From an uncultured Flavobacteriaceae bacterium (lineage in GTDB: Bacteria; Bacteroidota; Bacteroidia; Flavobacteriales; Flavobacteriaceae): 64,000 nucleotides of DNA. Below the pieces are notes generated by a model. That model made no database searches. It was not told the DNA's origin and was given only the letters and a program-made list of their open reading frames with translations. Below are positions 1 to 7,927 of this stretch, piece after piece (positions within the stretch are counted from its first letter, which is position 1; each line of letters opens with the position of its first letter). The stretch covers positions 1-64,000 of the forward strand of contig CANKZQ010000001.1 of assembly GCA_947488345.1 (NCBI GenBank), in the 5' to 3' direction. The position numbers and the translations under genes were made by a program.

Positions 1-1263
1 TGTATCATCAGTAATCACCCAAGTACTGTTGCTTCCAACACCAGTGCCATCTAAAGTAATACCCGATACATTATCAGCAATACCATCTACAAAGAATTCA
101 AACGGACCACCACTGATCTCACCTGCTTCTGGTTGATTTCTATATACGTGAATATTATTTGAAAAATCATAACGGCCTTTTAAATCTGTTAAGGCGTTAT
201 TCCCTTCAACCAATCCTGTTAAACCATCGGCATAACTCAAGTGCCAGATTAAACAAGTACCAGCACCAGCGCCATCAAAATTCACATCCTCTGGCGAAGC
301 TGGTAGTCCTAATATTTTACCATTATCATCGGTGATAACCCATTGAGAGTTTGCACCACTATCCCAAGTTAATTCTATTCCAGAAACATTGTCTGGTACT
401 CCATCACCAACACAAAATGTGAAAGGTCCTCCGGCAATCTCACCTCCATCAATTTTTTCTTTTCTTACAACTTTAACAGGATCAGAAAAATCATAACATC
501 CCGCCAAATCTGTCGTAGCATTATTACCAACTTTTAATCCAGTTAATCCATTTGCAAAACTCAAATACCAAATCAGACAAATTCCTTCTCCAGCCTCCTC
601 AAAATTTACGGCTTCTGGGTTTCCTGGCAATCCTAAAATCACACCATCCTCATCGGTAATCACCCATTGTGCGTTTGCACCACTAGCTCCATTGATGCCT
701 ACCCAAACAAAATCATCCTTTCCATCACCTACTATAAATTCGAATGGCCCTCCTTCAATGACACCACCTTCTGGTTGATTTCTATAGACTCTAATATTAT
801 TTGAAAAACTATAAATACCCTGAAGATCACTATTCACATTATTTCCCATCGCCAACCCAGTAAGGCCGTCTGAATAACTCAAATGCCAAATCAAGCACAA
901 ACCTGAACCGGCGCCATCAAAATCAACATCCTCAGGCGATGCGGGCAGTCCTAATATCTTACCTGTGCTATCGGTAACTACCCATTGAGAGTTCTCGCCT
1001 AAATTTCCTGTAAGTTTGATTCCTGAAACCTTATCAGGCTGACCGTCTCCAACGCAAAACTCAAAGGGACCTCCTGAAATCTGACCACCGTCACAGCCAA
1101 GACTAGTTGCCATCTTCACTTCCGAAGAATTATGTTCTACATTTGTATCAGCAAACACTTTCATATTGAAAGTAATGCTTAAAAGCGCAAAAATGGCAAT
1201 TTGCCATTTGTTTAAAAAGAATGTTCGTAAGGAGCATCCATAAAAAAGTAGTGTTGTTTTCAT
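1..1263 (-). CDS. Secreted protein with 107-residue tandem repeats (3' part outside window)
   Basis: The frame is open from the ATG at 1263 to the left edge with no stop, so only the N-terminal 421 residues are visible. The N-terminus has a long basic start, a hydrophobic stretch (IAIFALLSITF) and a plausible signal-peptidase site after KVFA. From about residue 61 the protein consists of tandem repeats of exactly 107 residues: the GGPFxFxVGDG motif recurs every 321 bases (near 1067, 746, 425 and 104). Each repeat also carries QWVxTD, ILGLP and LIWxLS. Three full repeats and part of a fourth are present. Such repeats are typical of large secreted or surface proteins of Flavobacteriaceae, often exported by the type IX system; the C-terminal sorting domain that would show this lies outside the window. 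The function is unknown, and adhesion or a surface-layer role is only a guess. Confidence 0.85.
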   Translation of the reverse strand, partial: MKTTLLFYGCSLRTFFLNKWQIAIFALLSITFNMKVFADTNVEHNSSEVKMATSLGCDGGQISGGPFEFCVGDGQPDKVSGIKLTGNLGENSQWVVTDSTGKILGLPASPEDVDFDGAGSGLCLIWHLSYSDGLTGLAMGNNVNSDLQGIYSFSNNIRVYRNQPEGGVIEGGPFEFIVGDGKDDFVWVGINGASGANAQWVITDEDGVILGLPGNPEAVNFEEAGEGICLIWYLSFANGLTGLKVGNNATTDLAGCYDFSDPVKVVRKEKIDGGEIAGGPFTFCVGDGVPDNVSGIELTWDSGANSQWVITDDNGKILGLPASPEDVNFDGAGAGTCLIWHLSYADGLTGLVEGNNALTDLKGRYDFSNNIHVYRNQPEAGEISGGPFEFFVDGIADNVSGITLDGTGVGSNSTWVITDDT

Positions 1264-1391
1264 TGCTTCATTATTGAATAGGTTAGTAAAAATGTATGTT
1301 TTCTTTTAGTTTTAGAAATGCCAATGATTTACTTAAGTATGCATTTTCTATATTTGCTATACACACAAATTAACATGCATGAAGTTACATG

Positions 1392-1407
1392 AAGGTCACA
1401 AGACCTT
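1392..1407. promoter_or_regulatory. Inverted repeat upstream of the two-component operon
   Basis: AAGGTC-ACAA-GACCTT is a perfect six-base inverted repeat. It lies about 24 bases upstream of the TAATTTTG box that probably serves the response regulator gene. The preceding bases also show a weak 10-base direct repetition (GAAGTTACAT, GAAGGTCACA). It could be an operator, perhaps for autoregulation; no binding evidence is available. Confidence 0.3.
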
Positions 1408-1430
1408 AAACTTTTGAGAACATTCTGTGA

Positions 1431-1438
1431 TAATTTTG
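1431..1438 (+). promoter_or_regulatory. Candidate -7 box of the response regulator gene
   Basis: TAATTTTG matches the Bacteroidota -7 consensus TAnnTTTG and sits 37 bases before the ATG at 1476. A TTG lies upstream at 1414-1416, but the 14-base spacing is shorter than the usual spacing of about 19. Confidence 0.45.
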
Positions 1439-1475
1439 TGATACTTTTTAACTTCTTTCGTAACATATATCATTT

Positions 1476-2174
1476 ATGAAAAAAATTCTAATCATAGAAG
1501 ATGATCCTGAGATCATAAAATTGCTTGAAATTCACTTAACAAATACTATTTATAACACTGATAGTATTATGGATGGCGCGGCAGGTTTGCAACTCGCTTT
1601 AAAGAATGATTATGATCTTATTTTATTAGACTTGACCTTGCCCAATATGGACGGTATAGAAGTGTGTAAAAAATTGAGAGCAACTAAAAACACTCCCATT
1701 ATAATGCTCACTGCTAAGTCTGAAGAAATCGATCGAGTCTTGGGGTTAGAAATTGGTGCTGATGATTATATGACAAAACCTTTTAGTATTAGAGAATTAC
1801 TAGCAAGAATTAAGGCTGTTATTCGCAGGACAAGTGTTACCAACCAAAAAGAAAATACAATTTCCTCATTGTCTTACGACTCATTATATATTGATATTAC
1901 GAAACGTAAGGTATTACTCAATCAGGAAAAAATAGAGCTTTCCCCAAAAGAATTTGAACTACTTGTTCTAATGGCCTCAAATCCGGGTAGAAATTATACT
2001 AGGTCCGAACTATTAAATATAATTTGGGGTTATAATTTTGAAGGATACGAACACACCGTAAATTCACATATCAATCGTCTCCGTGCGAAAATAGAATCAG
2101 ATATGGCGAACCCTAACTACATTTTAACGACTTGGGGTGTTGGTTATAAATTTAATGAAGACATTACCTTATGA
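1476..2174 (+). CDS. OmpR-family response regulator
   Basis: This is a 232-residue two-domain regulator. The receiver domain spans about residues 1-118, with acidic pocket D9/D10, phospho-acceptor D52 (LLLDLTLP), T79 and K101 (KPF). A winged-helix DNA-binding domain (Trans_Reg_C) spans about 135-230, with the conserved LSPKEFELL and the HxxRLRxKI recognition helix region. The family turns histidine-kinase phosphorylation into transcription control. The gene overlaps the downstream kinase by four bases (ATGA), so the two are translationally coupled partners. The sensed signal and target genes cannot be read from the sequence; the neighbours give no clear hint. Confidence 0.95.
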   Translation: MKKILIIEDDPEIIKLLEIHLTNTIYNTDSIMDGAAGLQLALKNDYDLILLDLTLPNMDGIEVCKKLRATKNTPIIMLTAKSEEIDRVLGLEIGADDYMTKPFSIRELLARIKAVIRRTSVTNQKENTISSLSYDSLYIDITKRKVLLNQEKIELSPKEFELLVLMASNPGRNYTRSELLNIIWGYNFEGYEHTVNSHINRLRAKIESDMANPNYILTTWGVGYKFNEDITL

Positions 2175-3661
2175 GCACTTCCGAAAAAACATTGACTCCG
2201 AGACTGGTTAAAAAATTATGGGTCGCATTTATCTCTATTATTTTTTTAATGGGAGCTTCCTATGTTTTCATCACTGGCTATTTTGCAAATAAATATAATC
2301 AGGCAACGGCTCAGCGCGTGAATTCAAATATTGCGAATCATATTATTGAAGAAAAGTTTCAAAATGCCTCTCCTTTCTTAGAAGATGGTAGTGTTAATAA
2401 ACCTTTATTCGGTGATTTAATGCACGATATGATGGCCGTTAATAGAAGTATCGAAGTCTATTTATTAGATGATAAAGGCGGTATCTTGTACTCCGTTGTC
2501 TTGGATCATAGTGATGACGCGCCTGCAAAAAAAGTTTCATTAGCGCCTATTCAATCTTTCATTGCTGATAAAGGTGCAAATTATATTTTAGGAGATAATC
2601 CTAGAAATGCCAATACAAAAACTATCTTCTCTGCTGCTGCCTTTGATCAAAATGGTCGCAAGGGGTATATGTACATTATTCTTGCAGGGAAAGAGTTTCA
2701 GCTGGTAAGCGATAATCTACTAGGGCAATATTTTATCAAATTGGGCATCGGCACCACCCTCTTAACGATGTTGTTCGCATTATTGGTGGGCCTATCAAGT
2801 ATTTGGTTCTTAACGAAGAATCTCCGCTTAATAACGGGTATTGTTCGTCGGTTTCAAGAAGGGGATTTAAATGCTCGAATTAAAAATCCTGAAAAATCTG
2901 ATATCGAAGTCTTCGCTAATTCATTTAACGATATGGCCGATACCATTGTTGGCAATATCGATCAGATGAAATCGGTAGACACGCTTAGAAGAGAGTTGAT
3001 CGCCAATGTTTCGCATGATTTGCGTACCCCTCTTGCGGTGCTAAAAGGGTATGTTGAAACTTTACAAATGAAAAAGGATTCACTTTCTGAAAGTGAAAAA
3101 GAAGAATACCTTGACATCACACATTCTAACATTGATAAATTATCAAAACTAATTAACCAGTTATTTGAGTATTCTAAACTAGAAGCCGAGCAAGTGACAC
3201 CGGTAAAAGAGCCTTTCTCAATTACAGAATTATCATATGACTTGATTGCTAAATTTAAGGTTATCGCCGCACAAAAAAATATTTCACTAGCCTTAGATAA
3301 AGGTGAAGAAAACAGTATGGTCTTTGCGGATGTGAGCTTGGTAGAAAGAGCACTTCAGAATCTTATTGAAAATGCTATAAAATACACTCAGTCAGACGGA
3401 TCAGTTACTTTGTCGATTACACGAAAAGGAAAAAATATTGAAATTAATATCACTGATACCGGATCTGGTATTCCAAAGAATGAACAACCATTTATTTTTG
3501 ATCGATTTAAACAAGTAAACAAGAATTCTAAAAAACAAGGTTCTGGTTTAGGTTTAGCAATTGTAAAGAAAATAATGGATTTACATGGTACGACGATTAC
3601 TGTGCTGAGCAAGCCTAAAGAAGGAAGTTCTTTTGTATTTAATCTACCAGTAGCTTTATAG
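2171..3661 (+). CDS. Membrane sensor histidine kinase
   Basis: This is a 496-residue kinase. A first membrane helix (about 16-37) and a second (about 188-213) enclose a periplasmic sensor region of about 150 residues with no recognised ligand-binding motif. A HAMP linker follows (about 210-265), then HisKA with the phosphorylated His at about 282 (NVSHDLRTPL). The HATPase domain has the N box (ENAIKYT), the G1 box (DTGSGIP) and the G2 box (GSGLGLAIV). It should autophosphorylate and pass the phosphate to the response regulator encoded four bases upstream in overlapping frame. All catalytic motifs are intact. It most resembles the general BaeS/ResE-like class, but the specific stimulus is unknown. 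Confidence 0.94.
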   Translation: MSTSEKTLTPRLVKKLWVAFISIIFLMGASYVFITGYFANKYNQATAQRVNSNIANHIIEEKFQNASPFLEDGSVNKPLFGDLMHDMMAVNRSIEVYLLDDKGGILYSVVLDHSDDAPAKKVSLAPIQSFIADKGANYILGDNPRNANTKTIFSAAAFDQNGRKGYMYIILAGKEFQLVSDNLLGQYFIKLGIGTTLLTMLFALLVGLSSIWFLTKNLRLITGIVRRFQEGDLNARIKNPEKSDIEVFANSFNDMADTIVGNIDQMKSVDTLRRELIANVSHDLRTPLAVLKGYVETLQMKKDSLSESEKEEYLDITHSNIDKLSKLINQLFEYSKLEAEQVTPVKEPFSITELSYDLIAKFKVIAAQKNISLALDKGEENSMVFADVSLVERALQNLIENAIKYTQSDGSVTLSITRKGKNIEINITDTGSGIPKNEQPFIFDRFKQVNKNSKKQGSGLGLAIVKKIMDLHGTTITVLSKPKEGSSFVFNLPVAL

Positions 3662-3705
3662 CTGTAGAAAAAGTAATTTCTGTTTTTTATTCCAAGTTTT
3701 AGATT

Positions 3706-3713
3706 TATTTTTG
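3706..3713 (+). promoter_or_regulatory. Candidate -7 box close to the start of the 104-residue membrane protein gene
   Basis: TATTTTTG matches TAnnTTTG. It ends only 11 bases before the ATG at 3725, so the 5' untranslated region would be a few bases at most. No convincing -33 element is visible. Confidence 0.4.
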
Positions 3714-3724
3714 CGTTCTAATTT

Positions 3725-4039
3725 ATGGAGAAATTAAAAGAACGTTGGGGTATTGAAAGTAATTGGGCAATTATTGCCATCTTGGTTGTATTTGCTATCA
3801 ACGGCTCATTTTCTGCATGGGTTGCGAAACCAGTCACAGAATTTTTAGGTATAACACATGAAACCGTACAACCTTCATGGTTGTATATGCCCATTCGTTT
3901 GCTGCTTATCTTTCCGATATATCAAATAACCTTGCCTATTGTAGGTTGGTTATTTGGACAATTTAAATTTTTCTGGAATTTTGAGAAAAAGTTTCTACGT
4001 CGTATTGGACTTGGATTTTTATTTAAGAAAGAAGCTTAA
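3725..4039 (+). CDS. Small inner-membrane protein (DUF6787-like)
   Basis: This 104-residue protein has two or three hydrophobic segments (about 17-38 and 58-80) and a basic C-terminus with aromatic residues (GQFKFFWNFEKKFLRR). It resembles a small uncharacterised family common in Flavobacteriaceae that I recall as DUF6787; I could not check this. No catalytic motif is visible. It has its own probable promoter just upstream. The stop overlaps the stop of the convergent neighbour by four bases. Function unknown. Confidence 0.75.
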   Translation: MEKLKERWGIESNWAIIAILVVFAINGSFSAWVAKPVTEFLGITHETVQPSWLYMPIRLLLIFPIYQITLPIVGWLFGQFKFFWNFEKKFLRRIGLGFLFKKEA

Positions 4040-4350
4040 CTTTTCCCCTTTTTAATGACGTATTTATAAATCCATGTAAGTGTAAACGTTGGAATAAAGT
4101 CTAGTCCTGGTATTAATTCTTCGAAGAAAGAGACCATACTTCCTATGCGTCCTTCGGCTCCTTTATACATCTTATAGATTAATAGCGCTGAAATAGGTGC
4201 CCAAACAATATCTCCAAATTCTCCAATAAAGGGAATGGCAAAAGAGAGCATACCAATGGCATCAAACAAAAGACTCAGGCCGAGCATTTTATACTTTTTT
4301 GAGCTTGTTTCGTGCGAAGTAGTGTAAATTTCTGGTTGTGTTGTGTTCAT
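4036..4350 (-). CDS. Hypothetical small membrane protein
   Basis: This 104-residue protein has a hydrophilic N-terminus of about 20 residues followed by hydrophobic segments at about 22-45 and 48-62, and a third region near 80-97 ending in a basic tail. It recalls small integral membrane proteins found singly in Flavobacteriaceae genomes, but I do not recognise the family. It is convergent with the preceding gene, with a four-base overlap of the two stop regions, and lies 62 bases downstream of folE on the same strand, so it may be read through from folE. No function is proposed. Confidence 0.7.
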   Translation of the reverse strand: MNTTQPEIYTTSHETSSKKYKMLGLSLLFDAIGMLSFAIPFIGEFGDIVWAPISALLIYKMYKGAEGRIGSMVSFFEELIPGLDFIPTFTLTWIYKYVIKKGKS

Positions 4351-4412
4351 TTATTATAATATTAATTCACACTGTATAAGGCAATAAACATGCCAATTAT
4401 TGTGTAACTACT

Positions 4413-5009
4413 TTATGACAAACTCGAACTAATCAATTTTAAGAATTCGGTACGTGTTTCAATATTCTCAAAAGCACCTCTAAACCCTGAAGTTGTTGTT
4501 ACAGAGTTTTGTTTTTGAACACCTCTCATCATCATACACATGTGCGAAGCTTCAATCACTACGGCAACACCTTCTGGTCGTAAAACCTTATCTAGGGTAC
4601 ATACAATTTGATCTGTTAAACGTTCCTGCACCTGTAACCTTCGAGAAAATATATCAACAACTCTAGGGATTTTACTTAAGCCAACAATTCTCCCGTTAGG
4701 GATATACGCGATATGTGCTTTTCCAAAAAAAGGCAGTATATGATGTTCACACAAAGAATATAACTCAATGTCTTTTATAATAACCATTTCAGAATAACTC
4801 TCTTCGAACAAGGCAGATTTTAATACTTTTTCGGCATCCATTTGATAGCCTGAAGTTAGAAATTGAATTGCTTTCGACGCTCTTTCGGGTGTTTTTAAAA
4901 GTCCGTCTCGCTCCAAATCTTCTCCTATTCCTGAGATAATACCTTGATACCTTTCTTTAATATCATCAGTAACTTCTATGTTATATTCTTCAAATTTTTT
5001 ATATGGCAT
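4413..5009 (-). CDS. folE: GTP cyclohydrolase I
   Basis: This 198-residue enzyme converts GTP to 7,8-dihydroneopterin triphosphate, the first step of tetrahydrofolate and pterin synthesis. The type I signature is complete: zinc ligands C87 and H90 ([10 protein letters not shown]) and C158 (SHMCMMMRG), plus the substrate-binding segment [24 protein letters not shown]. The length is normal for a bacterial single-domain enzyme. The gene stands alone between an msrA terminator and a small membrane protein gene, and a candidate reversed promoter box lies about 20 bases upstream (GAAAGATA at 5029-5036, one mismatch). The family acts as a cytoplasmic homodecamer. Confidence 0.97.
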   Translation of the reverse strand: MPYKKFEEYNIEVTDDIKERYQGIISGIGEDLERDGLLKTPERASKAIQFLTSGYQMDAEKVLKSALFEESYSEMVIIKDIELYSLCEHHILPFFGKAHIAYIPNGRIVGLSKIPRVVDIFSRRLQVQERLTDQIVCTLDKVLRPEGVAVVIEASHMCMMMRGVQKQNSVTTTSGFRGAFENIETRTEFLKLISSSLS

Positions 5010-5041
5010 TTACGCTGATTTTAAAACCGAAAGATACGTAT

Positions 5042-5083
5042 AAAAAAAGAAGATTTGCCGAAAAAGAACTCTCGACAAATCTT
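5042..5083 (-). terminator. Rho-independent terminator of msrA
   Basis: On the minus strand, arms AAGATTTG and CAAATCTT (5076-5083 and 5050-5057) extend to an 11 of 12 match with the adjacent CGA/TCG bases. They are followed by C and a run of seven T (5048-5042). The hairpin lies 25 bases after the msrA stop and before folE, so it separates the two transcripts. Confidence 0.75.
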
Positions 5084-5107
5084 CAAACCAAAAATCAACC
5101 AAAATTT

Positions 5108-5641
5108 TTAATTCTTTTTAAGTTTACTCTGATATTTCGCTGTAAACTTTGCTATTTTAGGGTTAATTACCATCTGACAATATCCTTGATTCTTATTATT
5201 ATTATAATAATCTTGATGATAATTCTCTGCTACGTAATAATTATTAATAGGTGTTATTTCCGTAACTATTTTATTTTCAAATACTTTCTCTTTTTCTAAA
5301 TCGGCTATTATCTTTTCTGCTTCAGCCTTTTGCTCATCATCGTGATAGAAAATAGCCGATCTATATTGTGTGCCTACATCGGCACCTTGCCTATTTAATG
5401 TTGTTGGATCATGTGTGCTAAAAAAAACATCCAACAATGTTCTGTAACTTATTACTTCAGGATCAAATGTTATTCTAATCACTTCTGCATGTCCAGTGTT
5501 ACCTGTACAAACTTCTTTATAAGAAGGTTTTTTTACATGACCTCCAGCATAACCAGAAGCTACTTTACTGACTCCTTCGAGTTGATCAAATATCGCCTCG
5601 GTACACCAAAAACATCCATTTCCAAATGTTGTTGATTTCAT
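5108..5641 (-). CDS. msrA: Peptide-methionine (S)-S-oxide reductase MsrA
   Basis: This enzyme reduces methionine-S-sulfoxide in proteins and repairs oxidative damage. The MsrA signature GCFWC lies ten residues from the chosen start, giving nucleophile Cys10 (the first Cys). The rest of the fold is visible: SGYAGG, TGHAEV, YRSAIFYH and a C-terminal NYHQDYY. I chose the ATG at 5641 (177 residues) because family members start just before the GCFWC strand. A GTG at 5665 would add eight polar residues and cannot be excluded. The gene is a single unit with its own terminator. No MsrB domain is fused. Confidence 0.95.
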   Translation of the reverse strand: MKSTTFGNGCFWCTEAIFDQLEGVSKVASGYAGGHVKKPSYKEVCTGNTGHAEVIRITFDPEVISYRTLLDVFFSTHDPTTLNRQGADVGTQYRSAIFYHDDEQKAEAEKIIADLEKEKVFENKIVTEITPINNYYVAENYHQDYYNNNKNQGYCQMVINPKIAKFTAKYQSKLKKN

Positions 5642-5919
5642 CTTTTCCGTAGATTTTGTACTCACTTTTATTTTCTTTTATTGCGATTGTAAACTTACAT
5701 TATTATAAAACAAATTTGAAACAAAAATCAAGGTTCTAAGATAACATTTTCCTTTTCTAATAAGACGAGGAAATGTCTATTTAATTACACACTTAAGAAA
5801 ACTTTAACACTAATGATTTATGTTAACATTTTTTTAATATAAAATACATGAAACAACTGTCTTTTTCTATCAATTCACTCGCCTTTTACCGTGTCATTAA
5901 ATTAACTAGTAAGCAAAAA

Positions 5920-7266
5920 CTAATTTCTCGGGATTAACTTTCGAGGGAATTGAATTAAACTTTCAGATCCGTTTTTACCAACAGCCGCTACTCCAAACAA
6001 ATAATTATCAATTACGACGTTTTTGAGTGTGTAATCTGTCACCTTTCCAACGAATCTGCTATATTGCCATTGTGGTGATGTAGTATCTCGCCAATATACT
6101 TTATAGCCCACTAAATTGTCGTCTTTTACCGCGTCCCATTTTAATCTAGTTGAAGGTTGCACTGCTCCGCCGATCATCAGATTTTTCGGTCCATCAGGGG
6201 CAGATGCCAATGCCGCCAAAGTCAATGCATTTACAGCGGTTAACTTGGCTGCGTATTCAAAATTTACGGATTCTATCACATCGCCGTATTTGACTCCATT
6301 TTCTGTTCTTAAATCTTGATGTTGTTCATTGTAATTCTCATGTGTTTCCATGATTCGAACACCGGTAAAGCCTTGATCATTAAATGGTCGATGATGTCCT
6401 CCTCTACCAAACCTGTCTAATCTATAAATCATGATGGCATCTAAATTTGTCATATACTCATCGGTTAACTTATCTATATATCTTGCTAATTGTCTTGACG
6501 GACCATCAATTTCACCTCCGTAGAAACGCATAGAACGACGTTGACGATCTGTTGTTTCCATAGAAATAGCTTCAGAAAAAACACGAAATGTACTATTATC
6601 AATAACTCCATCAATCCCCTTAATATTACCAATCATATCATTATTGATGATGCCAATAATATCCCAGCCCTCTTCTTTCGCAACTTTCGCCATGTGCTGT
6701 CCTCCGTACAATCCTTGTTCTTCACCCGACAGCCCTGTATAAATAATAGAAACAGGAAATTTATAGTTACTTAAAACTCTCGCCGCTTCAATTGTTCCAG
6801 CCATACCAGATGCATTGTCATTGGCTCCAGGAGAATCAGAAGTAAAGTTATTCGGATCTGAAACGCGAGAATCAATATCGCCAGACATAATAACATATCT
6901 ATTCGGATATGTTGTTCCGCGCTGTATCGCGAGTACATTTACCACCCAGGTATCCTTTACAATACGACGTTCATTTTTCGGAACCAAATTGCGCTGATAG
7001 CTAACTTCCAAACAATTATTACAGGCTTTCGAAATTGCAGAAAACTCTGATTTAATCCACCTTCTAGCGGCACCAATACCTCTTGTTTTCGAAATGGTAT
7101 CTGATAAGGTATGACGTGTGCCAAAACTAACGAGTTTACGTATATCTCTTTCAATGTTTTTGGCAGAGGGCGCTGTTGCTATTTCTGATAGCATTTTTGA
7201 TGCGTCACTTTGAGCAAAAGTAATGGCGCAAACGATAAGAGCAATTAGGGTAAATTTAGTTTTCAT
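5920..7266 (-). CDS. Secreted M28-family metallopeptidase with C-terminal FN3-like domain
   Basis: This 448-residue protein has a signal peptide (cleavage after ITFAQ, about residue 19). The M28 domain covers about 35-345, with D150 (GANDNASG), catalytic acid pair E182-E183 (SGEEQGL), D210 (NNDMIG) and a late ETHEN His region near 310. M28 enzymes are di-zinc aminopeptidases or carboxypeptidases. The first ligand, normally His in an HxD motif, appears as Asp130 here (SGDIDS). Residues about 355-440 look like a fibronectin type III module (LKWDA...GYKVYWRD). It is probably periplasmic or extracellular and used for peptide scavenging; the substrate is unknown. No operon partner is evident. Confidence 0.88.
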   Translation of the reverse strand: MKTKFTLIALIVCAITFAQSDASKMLSEIATAPSAKNIERDIRKLVSFGTRHTLSDTISKTRGIGAARRWIKSEFSAISKACNNCLEVSYQRNLVPKNERRIVKDTWVVNVLAIQRGTTYPNRYVIMSGDIDSRVSDPNNFTSDSPGANDNASGMAGTIEAARVLSNYKFPVSIIYTGLSGEEQGLYGGQHMAKVAKEEGWDIIGIINNDMIGNIKGIDGVIDNSTFRVFSEAISMETTDRQRRSMRFYGGEIDGPSRQLARYIDKLTDEYMTNLDAIMIYRLDRFGRGGHHRPFNDQGFTGVRIMETHENYNEQHQDLRTENGVKYGDVIESVNFEYAAKLTAVNALTLAALASAPDGPKNLMIGGAVQPSTRLKWDAVKDDNLVGYKVYWRDTTSPQWQYSRFVGKVTDYTLKNVVIDNYLFGVAAVGKNGSESLIQFPRKLIPRN

Positions 7267-7336
7267 TCTTTGTAAAATTTAAGACAGCGAAAAATTACGA
7301 AGAATTTACTACATTGCCTTCATAAATTCGAAAGAC

Positions 7337-7861
7337 ATGAGAAAAATTGTATTTATTATTGTGCTGTTAACAGGTTTTACCGGATTCGCTCAAAATGATG
7401 ATGACGACGCTAATGATGTGGTACAGCAACTTCCTCAACCTACTTTTTGGGATCATGTACGTTTCGGTGGTGGGTTAGGATTTGGGTTTGGCACAAACAA
7501 TACAACAATAAATATTTCTCCGAGTGCTATTTATGACTTTCGAAACGGCTTTGCACTCGGTTTAGGTGTAGGTTATTTATATGCAAAGAACGATGCACTG
7601 AGATCGAATGTTATTAGCCCAGGTATCATTACCTTGTATAATCCTGCAGATGAGATTCAATTATCCGCTGAATTTGAGCATTTATTTATCAATCAAAAAT
7701 TTGGTTCGGCCAGTGATAGTTATGATTATCCGGCCTTGTATTTAGGCGTCGCTTACAGAACTGGTTGGGCAGCTTTCGGCATGCGTTATGATGTCCTTTA
7801 TGATGAACGGGATAGTGTATTTGCTTCGGCTTTTTCGCCGGTTATTCGATTCTATTTCTAA
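7337..7861 (+). CDS. Small outer-membrane beta-barrel protein
   Basis: This 174-residue protein has a signal peptide (MRKIVFIIVLLTGFTGFAQ), a short acidic linker (NDDDDAND), then alternating hydrophobic and glycine-rich strands (GGGLGFGFG, ALGLGVGYLY, ALYLGVAYRT, AFGMRYDVLY). The end, VIRFYF, has the C-terminal aromatic residue typical of barrels. Homologues in Flavobacteriaceae are usually annotated as hypothetical and sometimes wrongly as alpha-ketoglutarate decarboxylase. It is divergent from the M28 peptidase gene with a 70-base gap. Function unknown; it may be a structural or small-porin type barrel. Confidence 0.75.
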   Translation: MRKIVFIIVLLTGFTGFAQNDDDDANDVVQQLPQPTFWDHVRFGGGLGFGFGTNNTTINISPSAIYDFRNGFALGLGVGYLYAKNDALRSNVISPGIITLYNPADEIQLSAEFEHLFINQKFGSASDSYDYPALYLGVAYRTGWAAFGMRYDVLYDERDSVFASAFSPVIRFYF

Positions 7862-7927
7862 CCATAAATAAGGGACAAGTTCATTTCCTTATAGAGATGC
7901 GCTACAGCATTGTACAGAAATGAAGAG

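Noticed and set aside
1-1263. Regular 321-base spacing in the left part might be a CRISPR or DNA repeat array.
   Set aside because: The spacing is a multiple of three and the frame is open throughout; the repeats are protein repeats, not short identical spacers.
5848-5937. 29-codon frame starting ATGAAACAACTG in the gap before the M28 gene.
   Set aside because: It overlaps the M28 3' end and has no supporting features.
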